Below, piece by piece: positions 36,501 to 44,725 of a stretch of DNA of 64,000 nucleotides. The notes below the pieces were generated by a model. That model saw only the letters and a list, made by a program, of their open reading frames with translations. It did no database searches and was not told the origin of the DNA. The DNA is taken from the NCBI GenBank assembly GCA_022360055.1, contig JAKSDO010000066.1, positions 1 to 64,000 on the forward strand. The letters are read 5' to 3'. How positions within the stretch are numbered: the stretch's first letter is position 1; the number at the start of each line of letters is the position of its first letter. A program made the translations under genes and the position numbers. This DNA comes from Cytophagales bacterium (lineage in GTDB: Bacteria; Bacteroidota; Bacteroidia; Cytophagales; Cyclobacteriaceae).

Positions 36501-36891
36501 CATTCCCTCCTTTATTAACCGACTCCTTAAAAGAAATGTGAATACTGTTGTTGATCTGTTTGAACTTCAGGTTTGTATTCTTGGAGATTTCCAGCAGTAT
36601 TTCTCCAACAGTATTTTTCCTTTTTCTCGTGGAATACTTGAATCCGGTGTTCAGTATCTCGTTGTCATAAGAAAACTCAAAATCGGTTCTGAGCTCTATT
36701 TCCTGCAATACCTGATTTAATTCAGCCTCAGTGAGCAAAAGGTTTATATGGGTCTCCTTGATACTTTTTATTTGTTGGGCACTTACGCTGCTGGCTTGCA
36801 ATGCTCCAATAAGGATACAATTTATAATAAGAGCGTATAAACTAAACCTTGACATTCTTATTAAGATTTGTCGTAATAATTTTAAATTCAT
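33505..36891 (-). CDS. susC: SusC/RagA TonB-dependent receptor with STN signalling domain
   Basis: From ATG 36891 this is a 1,128-aa receptor. It has a signal sequence, then an STN domain (about 50-110: EAELNQVLQEIELRTDFEFS, GEILLEISKNTNLKFKQI), a carboxypeptidase-D-like beta domain (about 150-225), and the plug (GYGTQKKENLTGAVSSI, IRIRGIGTFNSGQEPLVIVD, AASASIYGVRAANGVILV). A 22-strand-type barrel ends in a terminal aromatic (YSLGVHLTF). The STN domain is known to contact FecR anti-sigma proteins; fecR and the ECF sigma gene lie immediately upstream, so glycan binding probably induces this locus. Confidence 0.95.
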   Translation of the reverse strand: MNLKLLRQILIRMSRFSLYALIINCILIGALQASSVSAQQIKSIKETHINLLLTEAELNQVLQEIELRTDFEFSYDNEILNTGFKYSTRKRKNTVGEILLEISKNTNLKFKQINNSIHISFKESVNKGGNEIEVVIQGITITGRATSSEDASGLPGVNVIVKGTSHGTVTDIEGNYSLEVPDQNAVLVFSSVGFIQEEIVVGTRTVIDMTLVPDLTQLEEIIVVGYGTQKKENLTGAVSSINTDDIQTIPAANTATLLQGRLPGVTVSSIDPQPGKDNPQIRIRGIGTFNSGQEPLVIVDGVQSQLNQIPVSDIENVTVLKDAASASIYGVRAANGVILVTTKRGKSSDGSINVNVKTNWAFQELLFDPNLLASPENSEMKNLWSVGEGGQELYTPEMIQAMRDGSDPDHFANTDWYDEAFGTAPMQTYYMSVSGGNEKTQFMVSGEFFDQEGILSGTAANRYSLRSNLDIKVNKIFKIGLNVFGFKRHYNEHAVFPTTGTGDNSLIYSLRRFTNPTVPTYYSSGDFGSVDGLFPDQGAITRNIHFANATGDNHTDQYRFESRLFAELEFVKGLKWTPSFATIYNNTNSSKFIPTYQIKDAQGVVISENINNNLTKSGRVFTRNLLENLITYQKSFGDHNLLVLGGHTAQYERDNFNQGYIENFPNNEIHELDGGVNNPQVRGNAHEVALESFFGRVNYNFRDTYMFEFNIRHDGSSRMPTHNRWGTFPSFSAGWVMTEESFMSNTGFLSFLKLRGSWGQLGNQEIGNYAYVQNISTGQDYLPGGDIAGGVAITELANPNLTWETTTMTDIGLDINFLDDRLQVVADYFDKVSSDVLIRIPQPRTLGVGTFPYQNVAEVQNIGWELDVKWMDNINTDLSYFVGFNLSRVKNEIKDIAGREDWISGNTINQVGYPIGSYYGYIAQGYFQSDDEIAEHASQWGTLQQGDLKYEDISGPEGAPDGVINSDDRTIIGNPFPEFSYSFNFGGSFKGFDLYAFFQGVHNVDRWNWYNTENNGTFTSSILDYWTPENRNATYWRLGNAQNNTQRSTYYMTDASYVRLKNLEFGYTFPLELSRKAKLERARIFFSGTNLLTWTEVTEFDPEKRADDDRNRFYPSTKTYSLGVHLTF

Positions 36892-36928
36892 AATTTTATG
36901 TATTAAGTATTTAGAAAAATTTATTTTC

Positions 36929-36959
36929 AGCCTATGTGATGCGGGAACATCCATAGGCT
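36929..36959 (-). promoter_or_regulatory. Hairpin between fecR and susC
   Basis: AGCCTATG...CATAGGCT is a perfect 8-bp stem extended inward by GATG/CATC with one bulge. No strong T-run follows leftwards, so it may be an RNA-processing or attenuation structure that uncouples the fecR and susC mRNA levels. It lies within the 94-bp gap before the susC ATG. Confidence 0.5.
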
Positions 36960-36985
36960 CTTTTTCATTTCATAGGCATACAATA

Positions 36986-38002
36986 TTATTTGTTAAACAT
37001 TATTTCCACATTTTTTTTATCGATATGGTAATTGAAGTGGTAAACAAATGCCAATCCCTCCAATACCTCTTTTAAATATTCGTTGTCGTAATAACCCGAA
37101 TAGACAATATCGGAATCCGATGAATTTTGAATAGAAATATCCACACCATACCATTCTTCCAATTTCTCTATTATTTCATAGAGCGGAGCATGATCAAAGT
37201 AAAGTACACCATCCTTCCAGGCTATTTTTTTGCCCGGATCAAACAATTCCACATCAATTCTTCCCGATTCTTGCACGACAGCCATTTCACCAGGATAAAG
37301 AATTACGGAATCACTCGAGCCCTTTGAGACCTGAACTTTCCCCGTCACCAAAGCGATTTCAATATCCGATGTAAAAGAATTGATATTAAAACTTGTGCCA
37401 AGCGCCGTAGTGGTAATTTGCTCGGTCACAACCTTAAATGGCGCCAACGTATCCCTGACCACATCGAAAAATGCCTCTCCTTCCAAATAAACAATTCTTT
37501 CGTTGCCACTAAACGGGAATTCGTATTTAACCGAACTGGATGAATTGAGCACGACGACGGAACCGTCGGGAAGATTGGTCGTTAGTTTTTGCCCTCGATG
37601 AGTGGACTTCTCTATTAGGTTTTTCGAAATTATTTCTTTCGAAGGATTCTTCAGATTATTCAATACAAAATATAATCCGGAAGAAACCGCCAAGAAGAAA
37701 CCAACAACCGCTGCCCTCAAAACCCAGGGATGAATCTTTCTCGCTCGAACATTATTGCTATTTTCAAAAATCAGAATATTCTCGTCAATATTATTCTTTA
37801 TCTTTTCAACTTTTGAGGCATCATATTCTTCGCGCTTAAACCGGAACGGATTAAACAGTGCTTCGGCCAGGTGTACAATCTCTTGTCTATCCGGATTGTC
37901 GTTAAGCCATTTATCCCATTTCGGATCTTGTTTATTTTTGATCCATGAAATGAAAGACTCATCCACAATCAGTTTCTCAAATAACTCTTCGCTATTTTTC
38001 AT
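36986..38002 (-). CDS. FecR-type anti-sigma factor
   Basis: A 338-aa single-span membrane protein. The N-terminal ~85 residues are cytosolic and helical (sigma-binding), the transmembrane segment is near 97-115 (AAVVGFFLAVSSGLYFV), and the periplasmic FecR domain follows with THRGQKLTTNLPDGSVVVLN, EGEAFFDVVRDTLAPFKV and TALGTSFNINS. The C-terminal ~70 residues (APLYEIIEKLEEWYGVDIS) form the DUF4974 domain that meets the STN domain of SusC. Order sigma-fecR-susC is the classical Bacteroidota arrangement. Confidence 0.94.
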   Translation of the reverse strand: MKNSEELFEKLIVDESFISWIKNKQDPKWDKWLNDNPDRQEIVHLAEALFNPFRFKREEYDASKVEKIKNNIDENILIFENSNNVRARKIHPWVLRAAVVGFFLAVSSGLYFVLNNLKNPSKEIISKNLIEKSTHRGQKLTTNLPDGSVVVLNSSSSVKYEFPFSGNERIVYLEGEAFFDVVRDTLAPFKVVTEQITTTALGTSFNINSFTSDIEIALVTGKVQVSKGSSDSVILYPGEMAVVQESGRIDVELFDPGKKIAWKDGVLYFDHAPLYEIIEKLEEWYGVDISIQNSSDSDIVYSGYYDNEYLKEVLEGLAFVYHFNYHIDKKNVEIMFNK

Positions 38003-38393
38003 CCGTTTATATTTTTTTTAAGTCACTGACAAACAGAGAAATATAATCATGCTCGTGCGTGTCCCGAATTTGCTCCGGTCCCACCGGTTTCATCAAACGA
38101 GCATGATTAAAAGCAGCCTATATACTCTAAATACATAAGTCGACGGGATTACCCCATTTTTTTGAAGTATTTTGACCTGAAATACGCAATAGCCTTTCTA
38201 TTCCGATCCTAAATTACTTCAAATCAGTCCCTTCGTTTCGTTTTACTTTTCACTATAGCGATGCTATGCTGTCAAAGTAAAACTTCCTGATTTATTGCAA
38301 TTCAAGCGCTCATAACGAGAGCTGTCACATAATCCAGGTTTAAAAAAAATTGGCGGTAGTATATTCTTGACCCGGCAAAAAAACAGAAACTCA
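38003..38393. other. Sigma-fecR intergenic region with two long hairpins
   Basis: The gap between the sigma gene and fecR holds two inverted repeats. The first, 38045-38108, pairs AATCATGCTCGT with ACGAGCATGATT across a 40-nt loop that itself holds CCGGT/ACCGG. The second, 38240-38283, pairs GTTTTACTTT with AAAGTAAAAC, with an inner TATAGC/GCTATG stem. No ORF is supported. Such a long structured gap is unusual for a sigma/FecR operon and may hold fecR's own promoter. Confidence 0.55.
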
Positions 38394-38939
38394 TTATAAA
38401 AAATAAAACATCGTCTGCTTCAACCTCTTTAAAGCCCTTGCCATAAGCTTGTAAACTGCCTTTCTGTCTACATCCAAGGCTTTTGAAATCTGATCGTAAG
38501 AAAGGTTTTCGTAGAATTTAAGATAAATGATTTCTCTCTGTCTGGAGGTCAGTTTTTGAATCGATGCATTGAGTTTTTCCAAGTGCGCTCTGTTAGCCCC
38601 CACCTTAATCAATTTATCTTCTACCGATAATTCTATATCAAAATCAATGGCTTGATTGATATCCACATAGGGTTTCCTCTGACTGAGTTTTCTTATTATT
38701 CGTCTTTTAATGGAAAATAGCAGGTATGCCTTAATGTTATCGATCGGACTGATTCTCTTTCGCTTTATCCAAAGGTCAGTGAATAACTCCTGAATACAAT
38801 CCTCGATCAATGCTTCGTCAGAAGTGATTTTTCTGGAATAATTGTAGACGATATTTACATATTGATAATATATTTTGTCGAAAGAATCTCTGACCCCATC
38901 TCTTAGTTCATTCCATAATATAGTGTCGTTGCCAATCAA
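38394..38939 (-). CDS. ECF RNA polymerase sigma factor (SusC/FecR-linked)
   Basis: A 181-aa sigma factor. Region 2 covers DSFDKIYYQYVNIVYNYSRK and ALIEDCIQELFTDLWIKRKR. Region 4 covers LTSRQREIIYLKFYENLSYD and QISKALDVDRKAVYKLMARA. It belongs to the Bacteroidota family that pairs with FecR and STN-type SusC. When FecR is released, it directs transcription of the downstream susCD, beta-helix, GH16 and sulfatase genes. Confidence 0.93.
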   Translation of the reverse strand: MIGNDTILWNELRDGVRDSFDKIYYQYVNIVYNYSRKITSDEALIEDCIQELFTDLWIKRKRISPIDNIKAYLLFSIKRRIIRKLSQRKPYVDINQAIDFDIELSVEDKLIKVGANRAHLEKLNASIQKLTSRQREIIYLKFYENLSYDQISKALDVDRKAVYKLMARALKRLKQTMFYFL

Positions 38940-39142
38940 CCTTCTCTATTGATCATTAAAGACAGACTCATCACCTTTAGTATGAGCTCCTGCCAGTACT
39001 AAGCTCTTAACTGCTGCAAATTTAAAATTCAACTTAAAATTTAAAAATACCCGCTCTATACAATCAATTTATTCAAGCCGGAAAGCTGTCTATTTGAATA
39101 TAGTTGCAATAACATCAAGTTCCCAATTATTTTTTATCTTGA

Positions 39143-39457
39143 TGTACCGCCTGATCGTGCATAATGGTACAGCGAGATGTGATTTCCAGAAGCCTTTGGG
39201 ATATGAATTGACGGACGGAGATGAATCACCCGGGTTAACATACCGGCCGATGTAAAAATGAAATGTAATGCCGCAGCGTAATTGTAGATATCGAAGGCAA
39301 AAAAACGACAGTCATCTGTAATAGCAATGCGGAAATAAAGCTGGTTTTTGGTGCTGGTCATTCCGGATGCTCGACGATACCGATGACACAGGTAGGTATT
39401 TTCGGAGGCGATCCAAAATCCCCCGGAATCATAGCTGTCCCGGGCCATGAGCTCTGA
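39143..39457 (+). pseudogene. Possible frameshifted gene relic
   Basis: Two plus-strand frames look protein-like. The first, from ATG 39143, includes CDFQKPLGYELTDGDESPGL and stops near 39256. The second, in another frame to the stop at 39457, includes VIVDIEGKKTTVICNSNAEI and MTQVGIFGGDPKSPGIIAVP. Together they suggest one frameshifted gene end. No family recognised; an antisense frame over the same region is equally open, so this is tentative. Confidence 0.25.
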
Positions 39458-39468
39458 CGGTTGACCGG

Positions 39469-40338
39469 CTATTTCTTACAATCGTTATTTTCCAGGGCAA
39501 AAAACCGCCCGCCGTTTACAAAAATTTTATCGTCCTTGATCTCCATATCCAAAGTTACCGGAGTATTTTTGGAAAAATCGAGGGTGAGCCTTCCCTTCTC
39601 GCCAATACCTTCCGCTGTCCAGGTGCCTTTTTTGTTGCCTTTATAGGCGTTATTTTCGGTTTTTAACATCCCTTTAGATTTGATCCGGGACCTGAAGGTA
39701 CCGTCTCCGCAAAGCCATACTTCGTTTTGTTCCCGATACTGGGTACTGGACAGATAGGACATCAGGTATTTATTCTTCAGAAATTCCGGCCAGTTAAAAT
39801 CTCCATAGACACTCCCGATTTTGGGTTCGATCACCTCTGAGGATTTTACCAGTTGATCAAAATTCTTAATGAATTCATCAAACCGCTCTACCGGGGCCAA
39901 CAACGATAAAGTCAGTGTCCAACCGTACCCGCCATCCATTGCGACGGCATATCCCTTATACGGGACCCTGGATCCCGTTACATCAAAATTCCCCGTCATC
40001 CGTTTACCGTCGATCGCAGGTTCGCCATTGAGCGATATTACCAGCTCGTCTGTCAATGACAAATGCTGATCCCAATCCTTGCGAAGCTGTGCCAGGTCCG
40101 AATGGTTGGCGTTGATAAACATATACCCTTCGGCATTGCCATTCGGGATCATCAAAAAAACTTCTTCCTCCTGCGGCAAGGTCCCAAACCATCCATCCGG
40201 CACAACACCTTTGTAGCCTACCATTGGCGCATAAATTTCCTGCCCTTGTTCGTAAATGGCTCCGGGCTTCAGCCTGTCCTGAGCCAAGACAATTAAACCC
40301 AGGTGCGTGAAAAGGATAAATAAGACAAATTCCTTCAT
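39469..40338 (-). CDS. Secreted protein of unknown function
   Basis: From ATG 40338 this is a 289-aa protein with a signal peptide (MKEFVLFILFTHLGLIVLAQ). The first half contains repeated alternating strands (PDGWFGTLPQEEEVFLMIPN, GRRMTG-like turns). The C-terminal ~90 residues form an antiparallel beta unit (NEVWLCGDGTFRSRIKSKGM, KGTWTAEGIG), reminiscent of lipocalin-like META/THAP repeats. No motif assigns a function. The gene is solitary and reads away from the sulfur-respiration operon. Confidence 0.7.
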   Translation of the reverse strand: MKEFVLFILFTHLGLIVLAQDRLKPGAIYEQGQEIYAPMVGYKGVVPDGWFGTLPQEEEVFLMIPNGNAEGYMFINANHSDLAQLRKDWDQHLSLTDELVISLNGEPAIDGKRMTGNFDVTGSRVPYKGYAVAMDGGYGWTLTLSLLAPVERFDEFIKNFDQLVKSSEVIEPKIGSVYGDFNWPEFLKNKYLMSYLSSTQYREQNEVWLCGDGTFRSRIKSKGMLKTENNAYKGNKKGTWTAEGIGEKGRLTLDFSKNTPVTLDMEIKDDKIFVNGGRFFALENNDCKK

Positions 40339-40505
40339 AGTATTGTGTGATTTAAAATCCAATTTAAAAGAAGAATTAAAATAAACGGAATAAAACCAAC
40401 CAAAAGCTTAATTTTTTTTTCGTCAGCCTTTTTTCACTATCGGAAAACGGCAGAAAGCGAGAAATGTCACGGGTTGCCGGTATTCCGGCTTTTTAAAAAG
40501 CCTTA

Positions 40506-40521
40506 TGTGATATACATCACA
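40506..40521. promoter_or_regulatory. CRP/FNR-type palindrome 1 upstream of the Mo-enzyme operon
   Basis: TGTGATATACATCACA fits TGTGA-N6-TCACA exactly, the binding consensus of CRP-family regulators. It lies 209 bp before the operon's probable ATG at 40730 and 41 bp, centre to centre, from a second similar site. Bacteroidota anaerobic regulators of the CRP/FNR superfamily bind such sequences; which one acts here is unknown. Confidence 0.55.
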
Positions 40522-40546
40522 CCAAAATTGAATTATTCAAATATTA

Positions 40547-40562
40547 TGTGATATTCAGCACA
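40547..40562. promoter_or_regulatory. CRP/FNR-type palindrome 2
   Basis: TGTGATATTCAGCACA differs from the consensus by one base in the right half-site. Its 41-bp spacing from palindrome 1 is close to four helical turns, placing both on one DNA face. Confidence 0.5.
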
Positions 40563-40591
40563 AAATTCCAAGGTCCAAAAAAGCCAATTTT

Positions 40592-40607
40592 CATGATTAT
40601 AATCATG
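40592..40607. promoter_or_regulatory. Perfect 16-bp palindrome before the Mo-enzyme operon
   Basis: CATGATTATAATCATG is a perfect palindrome, 45 bp after palindrome 2 (centre to centre) and 123 bp before ATG 40730, in an AT-rich stretch. It could be a third operator or a leader stem. Confidence 0.4.
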
Positions 40608-40729
40608 TTTTTATAATTATTTTCTCTTTTCATTTGTTAAATGATTTTATAATCATTCCAAGATTCTTTGTCAAAAACAGATGGGAAAATAACCGGTATA
40701 ACCGATCCCATGCTTTAAATAGTACTCGA

Positions 40730-42973
40730 ATGAATCAAACGAGAAGAGAGTTTTTAAAGATATCCGGCCTTGGGATCGGAGGTGTCGCCCTCACCGCTCC
40801 TCTTTTTAATTGGTCGAACGGAGCGATCGCTTCCGACCAAAACCCTGCAGAGGAAGATTTTGTGAATCGCACACCTACCTATTGTGAGGTATGCTTCTGG
40901 AAATGTGCGGGATGGGTTTATAAGAACGAAGAAGGAAATATCTGGAAAATCATCGGCCATGATGAAGACCCCCATTGCAACGGCCGATTGTGCCCGAGAG
41001 GGACGGGGGGCGTTGGAATGTATTATGATGAAGATCGACTTAAAACCCCATTGATCCGAAAAATCGTTGATGGCAAACAGCAATTTGTCGAGGCAAGCTG
41101 GGACGAAGCGTTGGAGGTGGTGGCCAATAACCTGAACAAGGTAAAAGAAAAGTACGGCCCGGAATGCACCGCGCTGTTTACACATGGGTCCGGAGGTAAA
41201 TTTTTTGGAGATTTATTGCGGGCGTTCGGATCTGAAAATATAACGGCGCCTTCTTTTGCCCAATGCCGGGGGCCTCGTGAAGTTGCTTTTCTGGCGACAT
41301 TCGGAGAGATCATTGCCTCTCCCGAAAGAGTAGATATCCGGGACACAAAATGCCTGGTATTGATCGGCTCTCATATCGGAGAAAATATGCACAACGGCCA
41401 GGTGCAGGAGATGTCCGATGCTATTGACAAAGGCGCGACAATCATTACGGTCGATCCCAGATTTTCCACGGCCGCATCCAAATCAAAGCACTGGCTGCCC
41501 ATAAAACCGGCGACGGATATTGCTTTGCTGCTGGCATGGATTCACGAAATCATTTACAACGAGTGGTACGACAAAAAATACGTAGAGAAATATTGCTATG
41601 GATTCGAAGAGCTCAGGGAACATGTAAAAAACTTTACCCCCGAATGGGCTTACGGCATTACGGCGCTTAAGCCACATGTGATCCGGGAGACGGCAAAGGA
41701 AATGGCCAACGCCTCCCCCGCAACGATCATTCATCCGGGAAGACATGTTACCTGGTATGGTGATGATACGCAACGATTGAGAGCGGTGGCCATATTGAAT
41801 GCATTGTTAGGCTCGTGGGGACGAAGAGGTGGATTTTACAGTCCTGAAAAAAAATCATTGCCCGGCTTCCCTCATCCGGAATACCCGAAGCCAAAGAAAA
41901 CCTGGCGCGATGCCCATCCGGGCAAATACAACCTGGCGATCGAGGTGGTGTCCAACGACATCTGTGATTCTACGATTCCTACACCGGACAGGGATTGCAA
42001 TTTCAAAGCCTGGATCGTAAACGGCACCAACTTAATCTTTACATTGCCGGATCAAAGGAAAACGCTCGAAGCGATTCAAAACCTTGAATTCATGGTCGTC
42101 ATAGATACAATGCCCATGGAAATTACAGGCTATGCCGATGTCGTTCTCCCGGAATGTACCTATCTCGAGCGCTACGATTATTGCCGGACCGATCAAAACA
42201 GGGAGCCCAGCATTGCCCTTCGAATGCCTGCTACGGAACCAAAATACAATAGTAAACCGGACTGGTGGATTGTAAGGCAGTTGGCAAGCAAGATGGGCCT
42301 CGACAACTATTTTCAATGGACGGATATCGAACAGGTACTGGACTGGCAATTGAAGCAGGTCGGATCCTCACTGGAGGAAATGAAGAAAATAGGTGTAAAG
42401 AAATTCCCGAGAGCGTACGATGATATGTACTTCGGAGAAGGTGAAGAAATCGAATTCAACACAAATACGGGAAAGATCGAGCTCTATTCCACGGACCTGG
42501 AAGCAGAGGGATTTGATCCGATGCCGGTTTATACTCCGCATAAGGAACCGGATCCCGGGTATTACAGATTGAATTACGGGAGAAATCCGGCCCATACGTT
42601 CAGCCGCACAGCTAACAATCCAAACCTTACTGATCTGTTGGATGAAAATACGCTCTGGGTAAACCCAATCGTTGCAAAAGAATGGGACCTGAAACGCGGT
42701 CAGAAGGTATGGCTTGAAAACCAGGACGGCATAGTTTCAACGTTCTCCATCAAGGTAAGAATTACGGAGCGCATCCGACACGATTCGGTGTATATGGTAC
42801 ACGGTTTCGGACATGCGGAAAAAAGGCTCACAAGGTCCTATGGAAAAGGAGTAAGCGATACCGAACTGATCACCAATGTGATGACAGACCCGATCATGGG
42901 CGGTACCGGCATGCGAGGTAATTTCGTCACATTTAGAATTGATAATCCACATAAAGAGGAGGTTGCGTCATGA
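40730..42973 (+). CDS. Molybdopterin oxidoreductase, polysulfide/thiosulfate reductase-like catalytic subunit
   Basis: From ATG 40730 this is 747 aa; the 32 codons upstream to 40634 would bury the Tat leader (NQTRREFLKISGLGIGG). Cys52, Cys55, Cys59 and Cys88 (CEVCFWKC...CPRG) form the FS0 cluster. Cys179 in SFAQCRGPRE is the likely Mo ligand, as in PsrA/PhsA/ArrA-type enzymes. The C-terminal molybdopterin dinucleotide-binding domain follows (YRLNYGRNPAHTFSRTANNP). The Tat leader places it in the periplasm. With the ferredoxin and NrfD subunits it forms a PsrABC-like complex; YeeE and rhodanese genes nearby point to polysulfide or thiosulfate. Tetrathionate or arsenate remain possible. Confidence 0.88.
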   Translation: MNQTRREFLKISGLGIGGVALTAPLFNWSNGAIASDQNPAEEDFVNRTPTYCEVCFWKCAGWVYKNEEGNIWKIIGHDEDPHCNGRLCPRGTGGVGMYYDEDRLKTPLIRKIVDGKQQFVEASWDEALEVVANNLNKVKEKYGPECTALFTHGSGGKFFGDLLRAFGSENITAPSFAQCRGPREVAFLATFGEIIASPERVDIRDTKCLVLIGSHIGENMHNGQVQEMSDAIDKGATIITVDPRFSTAASKSKHWLPIKPATDIALLLAWIHEIIYNEWYDKKYVEKYCYGFEELREHVKNFTPEWAYGITALKPHVIRETAKEMANASPATIIHPGRHVTWYGDDTQRLRAVAILNALLGSWGRRGGFYSPEKKSLPGFPHPEYPKPKKTWRDAHPGKYNLAIEVVSNDICDSTIPTPDRDCNFKAWIVNGTNLIFTLPDQRKTLEAIQNLEFMVVIDTMPMEITGYADVVLPECTYLERYDYCRTDQNREPSIALRMPATEPKYNSKPDWWIVRQLASKMGLDNYFQWTDIEQVLDWQLKQVGSSLEEMKKIGVKKFPRAYDDMYFGEGEEIEFNTNTGKIELYSTDLEAEGFDPMPVYTPHKEPDPGYYRLNYGRNPAHTFSRTANNPNLTDLLDENTLWVNPIVAKEWDLKRGQKVWLENQDGIVSTFSIKVRITERIRHDSVYMVHGFGHAEKRLTRSYGKGVSDTELITNVMTDPIMGGTGMRGNFVTFRIDNPHKEEVAS

Positions 42974-43503
42974 GATATGCAATGGCTGTAGATACCAAGA
43001 AATGTGTTGGCTGTAGCGACTGTGTAGTTGCATGTCAGACGGAAAATAATGTGCCCATCGGATACTGCAGGGATTGGATTGTGGAAGTAACGGATGGCAC
43101 CTATCCTCAATTGGAATTGGAAATCAGATCCGAGCGATGCAACCATTGCGCAAATGCTCCATGCGTGCGCTGTTGCCCGACCGGAGCAAGTCATTATGCT
43201 GATGGGGGTATTGTGTTGGTAACCGAAGATATGTGCATTGGTTGCGGAGCTTGTATTGCTTCATGCCCGTATGACGCGCGATATCCGCATCCCGATGGTT
43301 ATGCGGATAAATGTACCTTCTGCATTCACCGGGTGGAAAAGGGGCAGAAACCTGCCTGCGTAGAAGTTTGCCCGACCAAATGTCTGTACTTCGGTGACCT
43401 GGACGATCCGAATAGCGATGTGTCCAAAGTATTGAAAAAGAGAAAATACAAGACGCTTATTCCCGAGGCCGGAACAAAACCGCAACTTTATTTTTTGATT
43501 TAA
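42970..43503 (+). CDS. Four-cluster ferredoxin subunit (PsrB/PhsB-like)
   Basis: A 177-aa protein with four Cys clusters typical of DMSO-reductase family beta subunits: CVGCSDCVVAC, CNHCANAPCVRCCPTGA, CIGCGACIASCPYDAR and CTFCIHRVEKGQKPACVEVC. It carries electrons from the membrane subunit to the Mo enzyme. Its start overlaps the catalytic gene's stop as ATGA. No leader is present, so it is expected to be exported piggyback with the Tat subunit. Confidence 0.92.
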   Translation: MRYAMAVDTKKCVGCSDCVVACQTENNVPIGYCRDWIVEVTDGTYPQLELEIRSERCNHCANAPCVRCCPTGASHYADGGIVLVTEDMCIGCGACIASCPYDARYPHPDGYADKCTFCIHRVEKGQKPACVEVCPTKCLYFGDLDDPNSDVSKVLKKRKYKTLIPEAGTKPQLYFLI

Positions 43504-43518
43504 ATTTCACCGGAAGTC

Positions 43519-44460
43519 ATGAAAGAAGAATTGATCGTAAGCGGACGAATGAACTATAAGGTAGATCCTGTTTTGCACATCTGGGGCTGGGAAATACCCG
43601 TTTACCTTTTCCTCGGGGGACTGGCAGCAGGAATTTTATTTTTTGCAGCTCTGTACTACCTGAGAGGGAAAGAAAAAGAATATCAATCGGCAGTAAAGTG
43701 GGCCCCTATGTTCACGCCATTTTTCCTGATCATCGGATTGGGCGCCCTTTTTCTCGACCTCCACCACAAGCCCTATTTTTGGAGGTTATACACAACGATC
43801 AAATTGCAATCACCCATGTCCTGGGGCGCCTGGACACTCATGGTCGTAACACCGTTATCCATTATCTGGTCGGCGACTTATGTTCGGGAGTTATTCCCAA
43901 AATGGGACTGGAAGTTTAAAAGGATCTACGATCTCGAGGTTTTTTTTACCAAAAACAGGACTTCCCTGGCATGGATCATGATCGTCTTTGCGGTGATCTT
44001 GGGAATCTATACGGGAATCTTACTGTCGGCATTTAATGCCCGGCCATTGTGGAACACCTCTATCTTAGGGCCATTGTTCCTGGTGTCGGGCTTATCGGCG
44101 GGAGCGGCCCTTATCATGGTGATGTCAACAAATCCGTCGGAGCGAAAACGGTTCGGTCAGATCGACCTGATGCTCATCGCTATTGAGCTGTTCCTGATTA
44201 TCCATATGTTTATGGGTTTCAACGCCAGTTCGCAAGTGCAAATCGAGGCGGCAGCACTCTTTCTAGGTGGTCCGTATACCTTGCCTTTCTGGATTTTTGT
44301 CGTATTCCTCGGTATGGTTGTGCCCGCCTTCCTTGAATTCTGGGAATTGAGAGGAAATCATATACCGGCTTACATTCCGGCTGTTTTAATCATTTCAGGA
44401 AATGTCATGCTGAGGTTCATAATCGTGTATGCGGGACAAGCGAGCAGGTATTTGTATTAG
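43519..44460 (+). CDS. NrfD/PsrC-type membrane anchor, quinol-linked
   Basis: A 313-aa integral membrane protein with about eight hydrophobic helices from residue 27 on. The first (WEIPVYLFLGGLAAGILFFA) contains the NrfD-family signature, and an acidic residue and Arg/His cluster near LDLHHKPYFWRLY mark the quinone site. It takes electrons from menaquinol and passes them to the ferredoxin subunit. It lies 15 bp after the previous gene, completing an ABC-type operon. Confidence 0.9.
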   Translation: MKEELIVSGRMNYKVDPVLHIWGWEIPVYLFLGGLAAGILFFAALYYLRGKEKEYQSAVKWAPMFTPFFLIIGLGALFLDLHHKPYFWRLYTTIKLQSPMSWGAWTLMVVTPLSIIWSATYVRELFPKWDWKFKRIYDLEVFFTKNRTSLAWIMIVFAVILGIYTGILLSAFNARPLWNTSILGPLFLVSGLSAGAALIMVMSTNPSERKRFGQIDLMLIAIELFLIIHMFMGFNASSQVQIEAAALFLGGPYTLPFWIFVVFLGMVVPAFLEFWELRGNHIPAYIPAVLIISGNVMLRFIIVYAGQASRYLY

Positions 44461-44725
44461 CGATGAAGGCGAAGAAAAATCATCTATCGTTCTCCCGGCA
44501 AGCCGGAGCGGGACAGGTTGGAGCGGAGATTCCAGCCGGCACAAAGTTGAATGTGCTCGGCAAATAGATCAAATGAATCAGGTTATATGATCATAAAAGA
44601 CATGAGAAGGAAATTATAGATTATACAATCAGAACAAATGAAGCTCATTTACCCGAAGCGATGTAAAAACGAATCCTTTTTTAATTGGGAAATATCATGA
44701 AGGGGATAATCAAAAAAACAAAAAA
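44461..44725 (+). other. Gap between the PsrC-like gene and the YeeE genes
   Basis: A short, GC-rich plus-strand frame at 44463-44567 (MKAKKNHLSFSRQAGAGQ, 34 codons) is open but not convincing. A CCGGC/GCCGG mini-hairpin is present. No promoter or terminator is clear. Confidence 0.3.

Noticed and set aside
39134-39448. A 104-codon minus-strand frame
   Set aside because: No family-like pattern, no signal peptide; the plus-strand relic frames look more protein-like.
40634-40729. Upstream start for the Mo enzyme
   Set aside because: It would put 32 residues before the twin-arginine leader, which must be N-terminal.
44463-44567. A 34-codon ORF after the NrfD-like gene
   Set aside because: GC-rich and repetitive (GAGQ/GAE), with no support beyond being open.
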